From Cyanidiococcus yangmingshanensis (lineage: Eukaryota > Rhodophyta > Bangiophyceae > Cyanidiales > Cyanidiaceae), in the NCBI GenBank assembly GCA_013995675.1, contig VWRR01000008.1:124001-188000 (forward strand): 64,000 nt of DNA, written 5' to 3'. Below, one piece after another: positions 31,124 to 41,277 of the stretch (within the stretch, counting starts at the first letter, position 1; every line of letters starts with the position of its first letter). The notes under the pieces are model-generated. The model was not told the DNA's origin, made no database searches, and worked only from the letters and a program-made list of their open reading frames with translations. The position numbers and the translations under genes were made by a program.

Positions 31124-33042
31124 TTGTGCTGCCGCTCATGTCAAAGACGCTGTGAATGGGGTCATCCTGGCTCATGGACCATATCCGTGGCAAGAGACCG
31201 ACATGATCGCCTCCGACAGAGTCATTGATCATGTCTTGGTCTTCGACACTGGCGTCACTGTCTCGCATGGGGCGCTCTGGCTGGCCACTCATCGGCAACT
31301 CTGGTCCAAGATCGCTCAATCCGAACAAATCCTCCTGTTTTGAATCGAGCACATTGTAGACTTCATCAATCGGCCAATCGCTCATGAGCTCCTGGGTGCC
31401 TCTCAGGGTCAAGACATTTGGTGTGCGCGGTACGTGACCACGAGTGCTGAGCAGAACTTGTCGAAGATAACGCAACGCTTCTCGAGCACGTCGACGAGCA
31501 GCCTGACTCTCCACAATTGGCCACGGGTACGTGGAGCCCAGCTCAACCTGGGCTTGTTTCAAGACCGATGTCGGCGTTTTCCAGACTGCGTGAATGTAGG
31601 CAGTTAGGTATATGCTTCAGTTCGGGGCACCAGGTTCGTACAGTACTCGCCATCGGGGTCGATGCGCATCCCCATGACCACCGGGTTCACCAGGCAGTTC
31701 AAAGGAAAGACATCGTTGTTGCAACCGGTCACCCATTGCCATCCGAGTGAGTTGCTTGCAAGGTCTCCATCGATAAGCGTCTTGTACAAATAGCGGGCGC
31801 CAAGTTGCCAAGGTAACAGCAGATATTTGGTAAAGAACGAGGCAACGAGAAACCGCATGTTCGCATGCAACCAGCCAGTATGACGCAGTTCCCGCATGGC
31901 TGCATCCACGAGGGGATAACCGGTGTGTCCGCTTACCCATGCCTCCAGGTAGCGCTTCATCTCATCCCTCGCGTAAGGAAGTGCTTCAAACTCCGGAACC
32001 AGCGGCCTATCCACAACAGACGGTCGATAAAAGAGCAAGTGATATCCGTATTCGCGCATACAAAGATTCTTGAGCAAAGTTCGAGCCGCTCGGATGATGG
32101 CATCCGAAGGCTCACATTGTAGTACGAAAGCTCTCACCGCGTGGTACAGTCGACGCGGAGACAGCTCGCCGAAACGCAAATACGGTGAGAGTCGCGAGGT
32201 ACCCCCCTGTGGTCTCTGCCGCCTTCGGGTGTCACCGTAGGCCGGAAAAACACTCTCCAGAAAATGCTGCAGCCGAAGCTGTACAGTATCAATACCAGGT
32301 TGCCAGGACTCCTCCAGCGCATTCGCGTCGAAAGGCATGTTTCCAAAGTTCTCGGAATTCCGTCTCGCTCTCCTCGCTGGGCGATAAAAGCACCTCTGTG
32401 AACTCCATATTTGTTTCCGGAATCGAGCTGTTGAAGCCGGTCTCTCCTTCCTTGTTCATAGGCAGAGGCTCTATCCGACTCGGTGGAGGCAGCGGTTCCG
32501 GTGGCGGAGGCATCGCCATCCAAGCCGACATGAACTCAGTGAAACGTTTCCAGCGCTCGCTCAGCCGTGTTCGATGCGCCGCCGTCACCGAGACCGACCT
32601 CCCACGGCTCAACCAAGAGCTCCGCTTTAAAGGACTCCACTATCAAATGATGGCGTTTCATCCATCTTCGTCGTAGCTCCTCATCACGGCGCATAATCAC
32701 CGGGTCATACACTCGATTCCAGAAGATGGCTTCCGCGCCGCTCTGCTTCACGAGCTCTAGGAGCGCTCCTTCCACGCCACCAAGTTCTGGTTTCGAACGC
32801 CGCATAATTAAGCCACTTGCGCAACCCAACTCGCGAATCTGACGGTCTAGGGCGGCAAGCGAGCGCTGAAGCCACCAACGCCCAGGCCTACCGAGACACC
32901 AGGCGCCGTCCTCTTCTGGTGCCCATACAAAGACCGGCAACACTGGACCTCCGCGCTGAACAGCAGCCAGCAGAGCCGGATTGTCCTCAACGCGGAGGTC
33001 ATGTCCCCGGTACCATACAATGGACGGCCCTCTAGAGGACAT
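31062..33042 (-). CDS. cryptochrome/photolyase, in several frames
   Basis: Flavoprotein of the photolyase/cryptochrome family. The ATG at 33042 opens SSRGPSIVWYRGHDLRVEDN, the start of the photolyase alpha/beta domain. Then come FVWAPEEDGAW, the linker PPPPEPLPPPSRIEPLP, and the FAD-binding domain: TSRLSPYLRFGELSPRRLY, HTGYPLVDAAMRELRHTGWL, HANMRFLVASFF, LLLPWQLGARYLYK, NSLGWQWVTGCNND, NPVVMGMRIDPDGEY. The C-terminal part (YIHAVWKTP, VELGSTYPWPIVE) is in yet another frame. Four changes, near 32558, 32331, 31623 and 31605, are each healed by skipping one base. At the first three the skipped base can be the C of a CGA codon. Family assignment is firm; repair versus photoreceptor function is open. 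A low-complexity tail may follow. Confidence 0.82.
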
Positions 33043-33255
33043 GAGCGTCGCTAGACATGAGTGTTCCGAACGCAGCGCCTCGAGCCGCTGCGTATAGCGA
33101 GCACACACCCATCGCCTACGGTGACCGACGCACTCGTCGACGGAGGCGCTTGCACCTGCGCCCAGTCACGGGTGTGCGGATCGCCGCCGCCGCCGCCGCC
33201 GCCGGTCCCCCAGACGGGGGCGTCTGAATGCTTCATCATCATCGCGCCATGACGG

Positions 33256-33367
33256 ATCGCCATTCTTCATCGTTATCGCGCTATCGAGGATTGTGATCAT
33301 CATCATTGAGAATCGCCATTCTTCATCGTTATCGCGCTATCGAGGATTGTGATCATCATCATCACGC
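33256..33367. repeat. 56-bp direct tandem duplication
   Basis: Two adjacent copies starting at 33256 and 33312, each beginning ATCGCCATTCTTCATCG and ending in TCATCATC-type sequence; identical over nearly the whole unit. Lies in the divergent 5' region. Confidence 0.9.
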
Positions 33368-33889
33368 TATCATTGATCGTCTCGTGGCGATCGTCGTCGT
33401 CGGCTTGGCGATGCCGATGGGCGCGAGATGTGGCTGCACGGCCGGGGTGGCGGCGACGACGACGGAACGCGAGATCGCGTCCGTCGATGGCGTTGTCGGG
33501 TCCGCGCAGATGTGGATTGGTGCACGGACAGGGCGCCATGGAGATGATGGTGGCGTCCTCTCTATGGGCCGACGACGATCGATTCATTCAATCGATCACG
33601 CCCGGGTGGCGTGTTACATCGCTGGGGTGCGTGTTGGTTTCGACGCTTGCGCTCTCCAGAAAACATCCTGGACTGGTTCCCATGTCTTTGATCGAGGTTG
33701 CCCGTATCGCAGCGGAACGACATGCTGGAAACGCTTCACACCGATGCATCCGTCTCGTTGTCGAGACAGCGCGTCAAGTCTTTGGAGGCCAGTGGTCGAG
33801 TGATGCCGAACCTGATCGTTGCATGCACGCGCACCCGGCGTTCATACAGCACTGCGCCTGGCATCGTCGGCACCCTCTTCAAGATCTAC

Positions 33890-34174
33890 AGGCCATCCAA
33901 TCTGATGCATACTTTCTTTCAGTTAGGAAATCGGATATGTACATACCATGCTCCGCCAAGTGATCAACAGGCCATCCAATCTGATGCATACTTTCTTTCA
34001 GTTAGGAAATCGGATATGTACATACCATGCTCCGCCAAGTGATCAACAGGCCATCCAATCTGATGCATACTTTCTTTCAGTTAGGAAATCGGATATGTAC
34101 ATACCATGCTCCGCCAAGTGATCAACAGGCCATCCAATCTGATGCATACTTTCTTTCAGTTAGGAAATCGGATG
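33890..34174. repeat. 79-bp tandem array, about 3.6 copies
   Basis: Units start at 33890, 33969, 34048 and 34127 (period exactly 79), each beginning AGGCCATCCAATCTGATGCA. The first three differ at no more than a base or so at the edges. The last is cut off after about 48 bases. 79 is not a multiple of 3, so the array is not an in-frame protein repeat. Confidence 0.95.
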
Positions 34175-34635
34175 CATATACCGTGTTCGGTCATCTTTGC
34201 GTCGTCACGGTCCTTGTCCGCATGCATCAGCGTTGCGTCCCCGAGCACGCGTACGCATCTCGGCGCGTGCGTGCCTCATCCATGGCTGGTGCGCCACGGC
34301 TCGCTGCGATGAATGGCGCATAGCGACGGTGCACGCAAACAGCGGGGATGCGTGGGTGCGCGCGCGCTCGCCGCCGCTGCCACCGTCGAAGCGATGATGC
34401 ACACGCATCGATGCGCCGTGTGGAATGGGGTTGATGGGCCGCTGGCGACGACGTCCATGCATCGACTGTATCGGTCGTTGCTGTTCGTTTATCGAAGAAG
34501 TGTTTGCTTCTCTCGCTACAGGTAGAGGAGACACTCAAGGACCTTTCCATAAAGAAGCAAGTGGTCTAGGGTGACAAGGGTGTGTGGTTTGATTTGTGTT
34601 TGTGTGCGTTTGCGTTTGTCGGGGCTGGTTTGTTG

Positions 34636-35508
34636 ATGATGACGAGCAACGCGACGACGACAGCGACGATGCCCGAGAACGGTACTGTCGACGCAGGTAC
34701 GGTGTCCGTGGGGAGCGAGTCAACGACCTTTATTTCTAATATGGTTGCGGATCATGCGGGTGGAGCTCAGCTGAATGACATGACGGGTACAGCTGAAACG
34801 GAGCAAGCACAGGAACCGGGAGCGACGGTGCAGCGTGCTGTGCGCGCATCGAAGCTGGACCCGAACGCGCCTCCAGCAGGACCTGGGGCGGAAGGCGGAG
34901 CACTGCCGTCACGGAGGGTGTACGTAGGAAACCTTGCGTGGAGCGTGACATGGCAGGCCCTCAAGGATCATATGCGCAAAGCTGGTGAGGTTGTGTTCGC
35001 AGAGGTATTCACGGAGCGGGACGGTCGCTCGCGTGGCTGCGGCGTTGTAGAATATGCCGCTGAAGCTGACTCCGCGAACGCTATCGCTACGTTGAATGAT
35101 ACTGAATTGCAGGGAAGGCTGATTTTTGTGCGGGAAGACCGGGAGCCGAACCAGCCGCTTCGGCGAAATAGAGCGCCGGCGTTTCATGGAGGCGGCGCGA
35201 CTCCCGCAGCTCGACATCAGGATCCTCGTGGGCGAGTACCACCGCCGTCTTTCCCTTCAGATAAGGGTCGCAAGATCATTATTTGGAACCTGCCTTATTC
35301 CTATACATGGCAGGACCTGAAGGACGAATTTCGTTCATGCGGAAGCATCATCCGCGCAGACATATTGATGGATCAGGAGGGACGGAGCCGCGGCGCTGGC
35401 ACTATCGTCTTTGAAACAGAGGAGGACGCCCAACGGGCGATACAGATGATGGATCGAGCAGAATTAGCGGGGCGTGTCGTGGATGTGCGCCTCGACAAGT
35501 ACGCCTGA
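34636..35508 (+). CDS. RNA-binding protein with two RRMs
   Basis: 290-residue protein. After a ~90-residue Thr/Ala/Gly-rich N-terminus comes RRM1, with RNP2 VYVGNL and RNP1 RGCGVVEY, then a ~50-residue Arg/Pro-rich linker, then RRM2, with RNP2 IIIWNL and RNP1 RGAGTIVF. The protein ends right after RRM2. Both RRMs contain the phrase SVTWQALKDHMR / SYTWQDLKDEFR, which is typical of the Gbp2/Hrb1, hnRNP-M and MYEF2 group of poly(A)+ RNA export or splicing proteins. I infer nuclear mRNA binding without a finer assignment. The first ATG is at 34636; upstream codons need a GTG start. Confidence 0.85.
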   Translation: MMTSNATTTATMPENGTVDAGTVSVGSESTTFISNMVADHAGGAQLNDMTGTAETEQAQEPGATVQRAVRASKLDPNAPPAGPGAEGGALPSRRVYVGNLAWSVTWQALKDHMRKAGEVVFAEVFTERDGRSRGCGVVEYAAEADSANAIATLNDTELQGRLIFVREDREPNQPLRRNRAPAFHGGGATPAARHQDPRGRVPPPSFPSDKGRKIIIWNLPYSYTWQDLKDEFRSCGSIIRADILMDQEGRSRGAGTIVFETEEDAQRAIQMMDRAELAGRVVDVRLDKYA

Positions 35509-36021
35509 GACACTCTCGTCGGCGCCGGGTCTCCAGCGCTGGATTGTATCGGACACGAATCCTCCCCTGGCGTTCATGGTACGACTTTAGGAACGACGAG
35601 GTGGCGTCGCAGCGGCCATCCTTCGTTCAAGAGCGCTTTCCACAAAAGTTCCGTTTTCTCTATCAAGTAGAGCGCTATATCGGTGCTCTTAGGCCACATC
35701 AGGAGCCAAGATCGAATCAATGTACAAGAGTCTCTGGAGCTCTGACGTAACGCTATTGTCCAGACTCAATGGTGTTCTGTAACTGGACCTGATCACTGGC
35801 GAGTGCGCATATCTTAGCGGACCCCTCGATGACCCACCGTGCAGACAGGCCCATTCGCGTCAGCAGCTGCTGCGGCTGCTGACTTTTGGAGGATACCAGG
35901 GTGCATGGTGGTTCTGCAGCGTACTCAGCGATCCCGGTCATAATGCCGCCTGAAAATCAGACTCGGCTGATGGTCTCTGGACACGACCAAAGGAGTCATG
36001 CCCCGTGGGATCGAGCGCGAA
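35509..36021. other. convergent gap
   Basis: 513 bases between converging 3' ends; nothing recognised. Confidence 0.5.
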
Positions 36022-36930
36022 TCATACGGGCGGTATGTCGACCGCGCTTTTGTGCGCGTGCAAGCGCGGCAGGTAAGTTTTGTTCTCCTTGTAGTCTGCA
36101 GCATGTCGTGGATGCGGGAAGAGTGGAATGATTGGCTTCTCGTAGATTTCATTGGTGAAATCAGCAAAACCTACGTAGAGGGCCAGAGACCCCGCAATAA
36201 TCGCACATGTGGCTGCTGCGTACTTGACTCCATCCACATAAGTTGAAATAGCCAAAAACATGTACACTAAGGCGACAAAAAAGACGGTAACGCTCAAAGC
36301 ATAATTCATTCGCAGCGCTTGAACGAAGAGTATCAGGGTCACAACCGTGAAAATCACGTAAAAAATACAGGTGCCAGCTTGATCAGCGGCCGTGAACAAG
36401 CCCGGATGCAGCTGCTCCACCAACAGTTGCAGGCCACGAGCGCCCCAGTACGTCCCAAAGAGCGAAAAGGCTGTTGCTCCAAAGGTGTTGTTGCGTCGAA
36501 AACACCACATACCAGCGAGTAACTGCGCCAACCCGCCAATTATGAGCGCCACGGAGAACATGTTCTTCGCGGTCCCTCCGTACAGCTCTGCCCCCGCGAG
36601 CAGCGTCGTGACTCCGAACGCGAACAACCCCAGTGGTGTCGGGTTCCCGACTGTGCTCGCCAAAGAGATCATTCTCGACTGTTGCCGCATGGCATCTAAA
36701 ATGGACAAGGCGTCCCGATGATGGAGTCGATCAGCTATAGAGAGACGACCCGTATGGTTCGAGTCCGGTCCTGCGAGTCCGAGCACATTCTTGTGGATAT
36801 CCTGCGCCTCACCACTGGTGCGCAACGCCCGTCCTGAGGCACCCGAGCGAGACGCTAACGTCGTCACCTGCTCCTGCAGGTGCACCACTGTTTCACGCAA
36901 GTTCTTTACCTCTGCTTCTAGGTTTTTCAT
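36022..36930 (-). CDS. acetate/succinate transporter, GPR1/FUN34/YaaH family
   Basis: 302-residue membrane protein. The family signature NPxPLGL appears as NPTPLGL at residues 96-102, at the start of the first of six hydrophobic segments (LFAFGVTTLLAG, FSVALIIGGLAQLLAGMW, FSLFGTYWGARG, IFYVIFTVVTLILFVQAL, LSVTVFFVALVYMFLAI, AATCAIIAGSLALYVGFADF). Known members (SatP, Ady2) move acetate or succinate with protons at the plasma membrane. Unusual is the ~90-residue N-terminus, which starts with a short coiled coil (LEAEVKNLRETVVHLQEQVTTL region) not found in bacterial relatives. The ~35-residue C-terminal tail is basic. Start at the ATG at 36930. Confidence 0.86.
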   Translation of the reverse strand: MKNLEAEVKNLRETVVHLQEQVTTLASRSGASGRALRTSGEAQDIHKNVLGLAGPDSNHTGRLSIADRLHHRDALSILDAMRQQSRMISLASTVGNPTPLGLFAFGVTTLLAGAELYGGTAKNMFSVALIIGGLAQLLAGMWCFRRNNTFGATAFSLFGTYWGARGLQLLVEQLHPGLFTAADQAGTCIFYVIFTVVTLILFVQALRMNYALSVTVFFVALVYMFLAISTYVDGVKYAAATCAIIAGSLALYVGFADFTNEIYEKPIIPLFPHPRHAADYKENKTYLPRLHAHKSAVDIPPV

Positions 36931-38116
36931 AGCCGTTGGACAACCACTTCGGTTTCAACGTCAGCAGGTTGCGGACTAGAACATTTGTTTCGCGTACGCG
37001 TCTGTTCGGCTCGCTGGACGCGCGATTCTCGCCTGCGATGCCCATGGAATCCACTAGCGAGTACCATGCCTTTGTTGTGATACAAACTGACCCCTCCTGG
37101 ATATCATAGACTTTGGAAGAAGACACAGACAAGAGCCGTCAATGAAAGGGCTTGTCTAGGCGCGCTCATGAACGGCTTACGGCATGTGTTCACAAAGGGT
37201 TCAGGCCGACACGAACGACTCGTTGATCCGCTAGCGACTGCGGCGAAGCGATGCAGACTTGGCCGTTCTCCTGTACAAGGTTGGAATACCTGCTGCTCTA
37301 GACATATAACAGAAACAAGGATGTCTCGATCATCGAGGGGATGCACTGGCATCCATCGCGGCCGTTTAACAACCGCACCAATACGCTCGCGCGATGTCGT
37401 GCTAGTGTACGTTCGATGCGCCGAAACGCTTTCGACCAACACAGCGTTCGACGGATCAACATTCGCGCAAGAACCAAATAGATCGGAGACGACGACCGCT
37501 TGCATAGAGGAAATTTCCGTGATGACGATGGCATTCGCAGCATCTGTATGAATTCTCTGGCATAACTGAATTTGGAACTGAACACCTGCTGAATCGGCCA
37601 AACTTTCGAGTATCAAAGAAACGAAACACGATGCGAGAATCGCTACCAGTCGTGCACGCAGCTGGCCAAACTCAACAAGAATCAAAAGAGACCAACTTGT
37701 CCAAGAAATATCGTGATGCCGTCGTCCGGTCCGAGGCGACACCCAGAAAGACCCATCCTGAATGTATAGAAAGAAACCAACTTGTCCAAGAAATATGATG
37801 ATGGCCTCGCCATGCTTGATAAGCTGCCCAGATTCATCCATTTCGGACGCAAGGCGACTCGAGCAAAATCGCGCCAAATTTGGTGCGCGATACGCAGACG
37901 CATGTTTTCCGTCTGGCTCTCGTCGCAGGGACGTTGCAAAGAGAACAAGACAACATGTTCGTGGAAGCGCCCGAATTGGACGGGGTTCATGATGCATCAC
38001 GTCGAAAAATCGCTGAACTGTTGCTTGCTTTTTAAGACGCATTGTCCTTGTTGCGTCATCAGCGAGTGCTGCTGCTGCTGTCTATCGATTCGTATTACGC
38101 CTATATTTATCTCTTG
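36931..38116. promoter_or_regulatory. divergent region acetate transporter / trefoil protein
   Basis: 1.2 kb. A 312-codon minus-strand frame (37104-38042) covers most of it but has no family resemblance and includes a duplicated segment; I do not call it a gene. ACCAACTTGTCCAAGAAATA occurs at about 37691 and 37776 (85 bases apart). Confidence 0.45.
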
Positions 38117-38779
38117 ATGAGGAAGCTCTATTTCGCCTGTGTGTTGCTTCTGTGGACCGTCGCCATGGGTCTGGGATGGCGTCTGCCTACCGCCATGGCC
38201 TGGCAATACACCATGACGCCGCTCTATCCTGTGACGCAGACACCCATGTGCACACCGACACCGATGTGTACGCCGACACCGACCTGTACCCCGACCTTTG
38301 AACCGAAGCACTATCATGAATACGTGCTTTGTGGCGATTACACCCAGACTGGTGACAAAGAGAAATGCGTGAAATATGGCTGTCGCTGGATTCCCACCAA
38401 TTACTGTGGTCTGGAGAATAAGTGGGCTCAATACAAAGGCGTCTGTGTCGTGATTCCAAACAAGGCGCCCGAGTGTCAGCACATTCCCTATTTCAAGCGC
38501 ATCAACTGTGGATATGACGGAATCACGCCTCAGGAGTGTGCCGATCGCGGTTGCTGCTGGGAAGGTGGCCCCAATCGATACAATTGGTGCTATTATCCCC
38601 GCAAATGCCGTGACGTCTGTGTTGAAGAGGTGACTGCAGAAGGCGAGGTCTGTGTGGAATGGACCCAACCGAATCAATCGAACAAACAATCGGAGCAACC
38701 AGTCTGCATCAAGTGGAAGCCCAAGACCAAATGCCTCAAGTACGTCAAGGAGTGCAGTGATGAATGTTACCAACCATAG
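38117..38779 (+). CDS. secreted trefoil (P-type) domain protein
   Basis: 220-residue protein. A signal peptide (MRKLYFACVLLLWTVAMGLG) is followed by a short Cys/Thr/Pro repeat (CTPTPMCTPTPTCTPT). There is then a Cys-rich module with WIPTNYCG, and a typical P-type trefoil core: RINCGYDGITPQECADRGCC, then WEGG...NWCYYP. The C-terminal ~60 residues add more cysteines (CIKWKPKTKCLKYVKECSDE). Even cysteine spacing implies disulphides and an extracellular or secretory-pathway location. Trefoil modules are carbohydrate-associated and often precede GH31 glucosidases; a glucosidase II alpha gene lies 2.5 kb downstream on the other strand, but that link is only suggestive. The ATG is at 38117; upstream codons are non-ATG. 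Confidence 0.85.
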   Translation: MRKLYFACVLLLWTVAMGLGWRLPTAMAWQYTMTPLYPVTQTPMCTPTPMCTPTPTCTPTFEPKHYHEYVLCGDYTQTGDKEKCVKYGCRWIPTNYCGLENKWAQYKGVCVVIPNKAPECQHIPYFKRINCGYDGITPQECADRGCCWEGGPNRYNWCYYPRKCRDVCVEEVTAEGEVCVEWTQPNQSNKQSEQPVCIKWKPKTKCLKYVKECSDECYQP

Positions 38780-39082
38780 GAAAGCAGTAAGGAACGATTT
38801 GGACTGAAATACCGTCTTATTGTGGAACGGAACGAACAAGTGGCGTCGTCGTGGTTGAAGGGGTCGGCACACCAGCCATATCCAGGACGAGATCGACATG
38901 GCCACTCATTCACCTATCGCTTGCGGTGGTGATTCGAACGAAAGCCGGAAACGTTGTTGTAAAGGGAGACGTTCTCTATCATCAGCAAATAGTTTCTAGA
39001 TCATTCTCGATAGACGCTTGAATTGATCGAGGACTCTGATCTGGTTTCCTTTTATAGAGCGCTTTTCGAGGTGATCCGTTGT
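38780..39082. other. intergenic
   Basis: 303 bases between two plus-strand genes; nothing recognised. Confidence 0.5.
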
Positions 39083-40535
39083 ATGTCGCCACGTCGGCGT
39101 GTACTCGTGATCGGTGCAGGAGCCGCTGGGTGTGCAGCAGCCTGGAGTCTAGCAAGGTCTGCCCCAGCGATAGCAGTAGAGGTCTGGGAAAAGGCTGCGG
39201 TTCCTGGTGGTGTAGCGACCACGCAACACTGGAATGGGTACTGGTTCAACGACGGTGTCCAGGGTGGCGCTCCGAGTTACCACAATACTTTACGATTGCA
39301 TGAGGCTTGCGGATTTAGGCCCAGACCAGTACACATGACCATCAACTTTGGCAAGGGTCCAACCTGGTGGAATAACTATGGCCAGGCACTGGAGACAGCG
39401 CTGATTCGTCGTCTGCGTCCCGAAATTAAACGTTTCGGAGAGCTTCTCAAACGGGTGAATCGCTTTCCCTGGCTCTACATCTGTATACCGATCGCCAAGC
39501 TCTTGCGTTGGCATGGCTTCTCTACGGATTTTGTGAATCTCATGGTGCTTCCTCTAACCGCACTCTTCTTTGGGACTGGTAACCAGACGCCAAAAGTGTC
39601 GGCTGTGATCGTGGCTCGTGTTTTTCTAGATCCCCACATGCGACTCTTTGCATACGACCCTGATTTGCTGCTTTCATCACAACCGCTGATGTTCGCTTTT
39701 GATGCTCTAGAACAGATCTATACCTCCATGTTGCAACAGTCGAGTATCGAGCGTGTCTGTTATGGACGCGAGGCCTGTAGCATTGAACCGCTGTCTGATG
39801 GCGTCTGGGTGACCGACCAACGACAGCGACGAGAGCACTTTGACCAGGTGATTCTGGCGACAGACGCAGAGACTTGCCTGCAGCTGCTAGGCTCGCGAGC
39901 CTCTTTTATGGAACGACACGGTGCTTGGACAGGTTCGCTACTATCACGACGTGACTGTAACACATACCGATGAGGAATACATGGATCGATACTACGAAAT
40001 AGATCGTGCACGACGCACCGATATGTACTTTGTTCGAACTGATCCAGTCGATCCATCCCGCATCGACATGAGCTTTCTGTTGTCGGCTTATCAAGCACAG
40101 CTGCGAGACGCCAAGGGAGACCCGCTACCGCTGTTCCAGACCATCTTCTTGAATGAGCGAGAGCGACAGCGTTGGACCATGGATGAAATTCGAACCGAAA
40201 AGGTGGTGCGAACGCGCTGGTGGAAACAAATGTCGCATGAATGGAAGCATTTTGTGTTGGTGGTGCCTTTTCTTCGTTTCATTCAAGGGGGACGCTACGG
40301 CAATCTGTGGTTCGCAGGTTCCTGGACGCTCATGAACATCCACGAAGTAGCCATCTGTTCTGGTTTTGCGGCAGCCGAGGCCTGCGGACGAGCACTCTCC
40401 AAACAGACCGATGGACTGCTCATTGGTTCCTATCCGTTTACAGACGACAAGGACGCGAAACGCTTCTACGAAATGGTCGTGGGAACAACGTACGGTCCTC
40501 GAATGCGGCAACGAATGCAGGAGGCTCGTCGATAG
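39083..40535 (+). CDS. FAD-dependent amine-oxidase-like oxidoreductase, in two frames
   Basis: About 480 residues. The ATG at 39083 opens SPRRRVLVIGAGAAGCAAAW, a classical FAD-binding GxGxxG, followed by VEVWEKAAVPGGVATT (the ExxxxxGG element). The C-terminal frame (39921-40535 region) carries HDVTVTHTDEEYM and NLWFAGSWTLMNIHEVAICS, then GFAAAEACGRAL, the second FAD contact of flavin amine oxidase/phytoene-desaturase-like enzymes. The two frames overlap between 39891 and 39973. A single +1 skip there (for example at gaa-CGA near 39915) joins ILATDAETCLQLL to VLGQVRYYHD. Substrate is unknown; similar proteins occur in fungi and algae as uncharacterised NAD(P)/FAD-binding proteins. Confidence 0.75.
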
Positions 40536-41277
40536 CAGGCACTTTGACTGAAAACATTCCGTGAAGGTCTGCCGGCGTCGCTAACACCAGCACCAGCAAC
40601 ACCAACACGATCATTCGGACTTGCGTGGTTTTGTCGTCAGCTCGGAACGACTAGGATCGATGCCCAGGCAACATCGTATTGGATGCTGGCTCGACCGAAT
40701 CAGGACGAATCAAGACTCTACTGCGGTCGAGGCCGCAAACATGAATGATGTTTGCTAGCCGAGCCTCTCCTCTCAGGACGAGAGCGTGCGTCTAAGAGTG
40801 AGAGACGCTAACCAGCGTGCTCGATGTGAATCAGGACAAGCGTATCTTACTGTTGCGGTTTGAATGTGCTCTACGACTGCTGAACGCCTCTTGGAAACGC
40901 GTCGATTCATCGATTCTATGAACGCGATCGTTTTATTGTGGTTGAACACCGTGCGTCCACACGTGCATTGCGTTCCATCTGCTGCAGAAGAACGGCCATG
41001 GCTCGCTCTCAACCTTTGTAATCCACTCGTGCACAGAGCAGTGGGGATCATATCGAGGATGTTCGCAGATCATCGACATGTTCCCGGCATAGGAGGAGTG
41101 ATCGGCACTGCTCCAACGAAAACTAAAACGATTGGTTTCCCGTCGGATACGAACCAGCGTCACTCGATCGACACGAATCAATCACGAGCAGAACAAGAAC
41201 CGACCCAGAAAAGACGGCTGAACGCTCGTCTCTATCGAGCACAACATCGATGCAGTTGCGCTGTGGAGAGCGCCCTC
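40536..41277. other. convergent gap
   Basis: 742 bases between converging 3' ends; no recognised gene or RNA. Confidence 0.5.

Larger units (their letters stand above)
33043..34635. promoter_or_regulatory. repeat-rich divergent region cryptochrome / RRM protein
   Basis: 1.6 kb between divergent starts. It contains a GCC microsatellite (~33181-33203), a 56-bp direct duplication, GC-rich islands with many GATGCG/CGATG words, and an array of 79-bp repeats. Open frames of up to ~204 codons run through it, but two of them are created by the repeats themselves and none matches a family. Confidence 0.6.

Noticed and set aside
31062-33042. Short GT-AG introns as the cause of frame changes in the cryptochrome gene
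   Set aside because: At the well-pinned junctions (~31623, ~31605, ~32331) homologous residues are contiguous with only one surplus base, leaving no room for an intron.
33306-34323. Open frames across the repeat arrays as a repetitive protein
   Set aside because: The 79-bp unit is not divisible by three, so the array is open in successive frames by composition; the translation changes frame with each unit.
36752-36772. GGTTCGAGTCC motif resembling a tRNA B box
   Set aside because: It lies inside the acetate-transporter coding sequence; the T-stem does not pair beyond two or three bases.
37104-38042. 312-codon minus-strand open frame as a gene
   Set aside because: No family resemblance, contains an 85-bp-spaced duplicated segment, and runs antisense into the trefoil gene's 5' region.
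39961-39980. Antizyme-like skip at the zero-frame stop codon of the FAD oxidoreductase
   Set aside because: The +1 frame is already homologous (VLGQVRYYHD, VTVTHTDEEYM) before that stop, so the change must occur earlier, between about 39891 and 39930.
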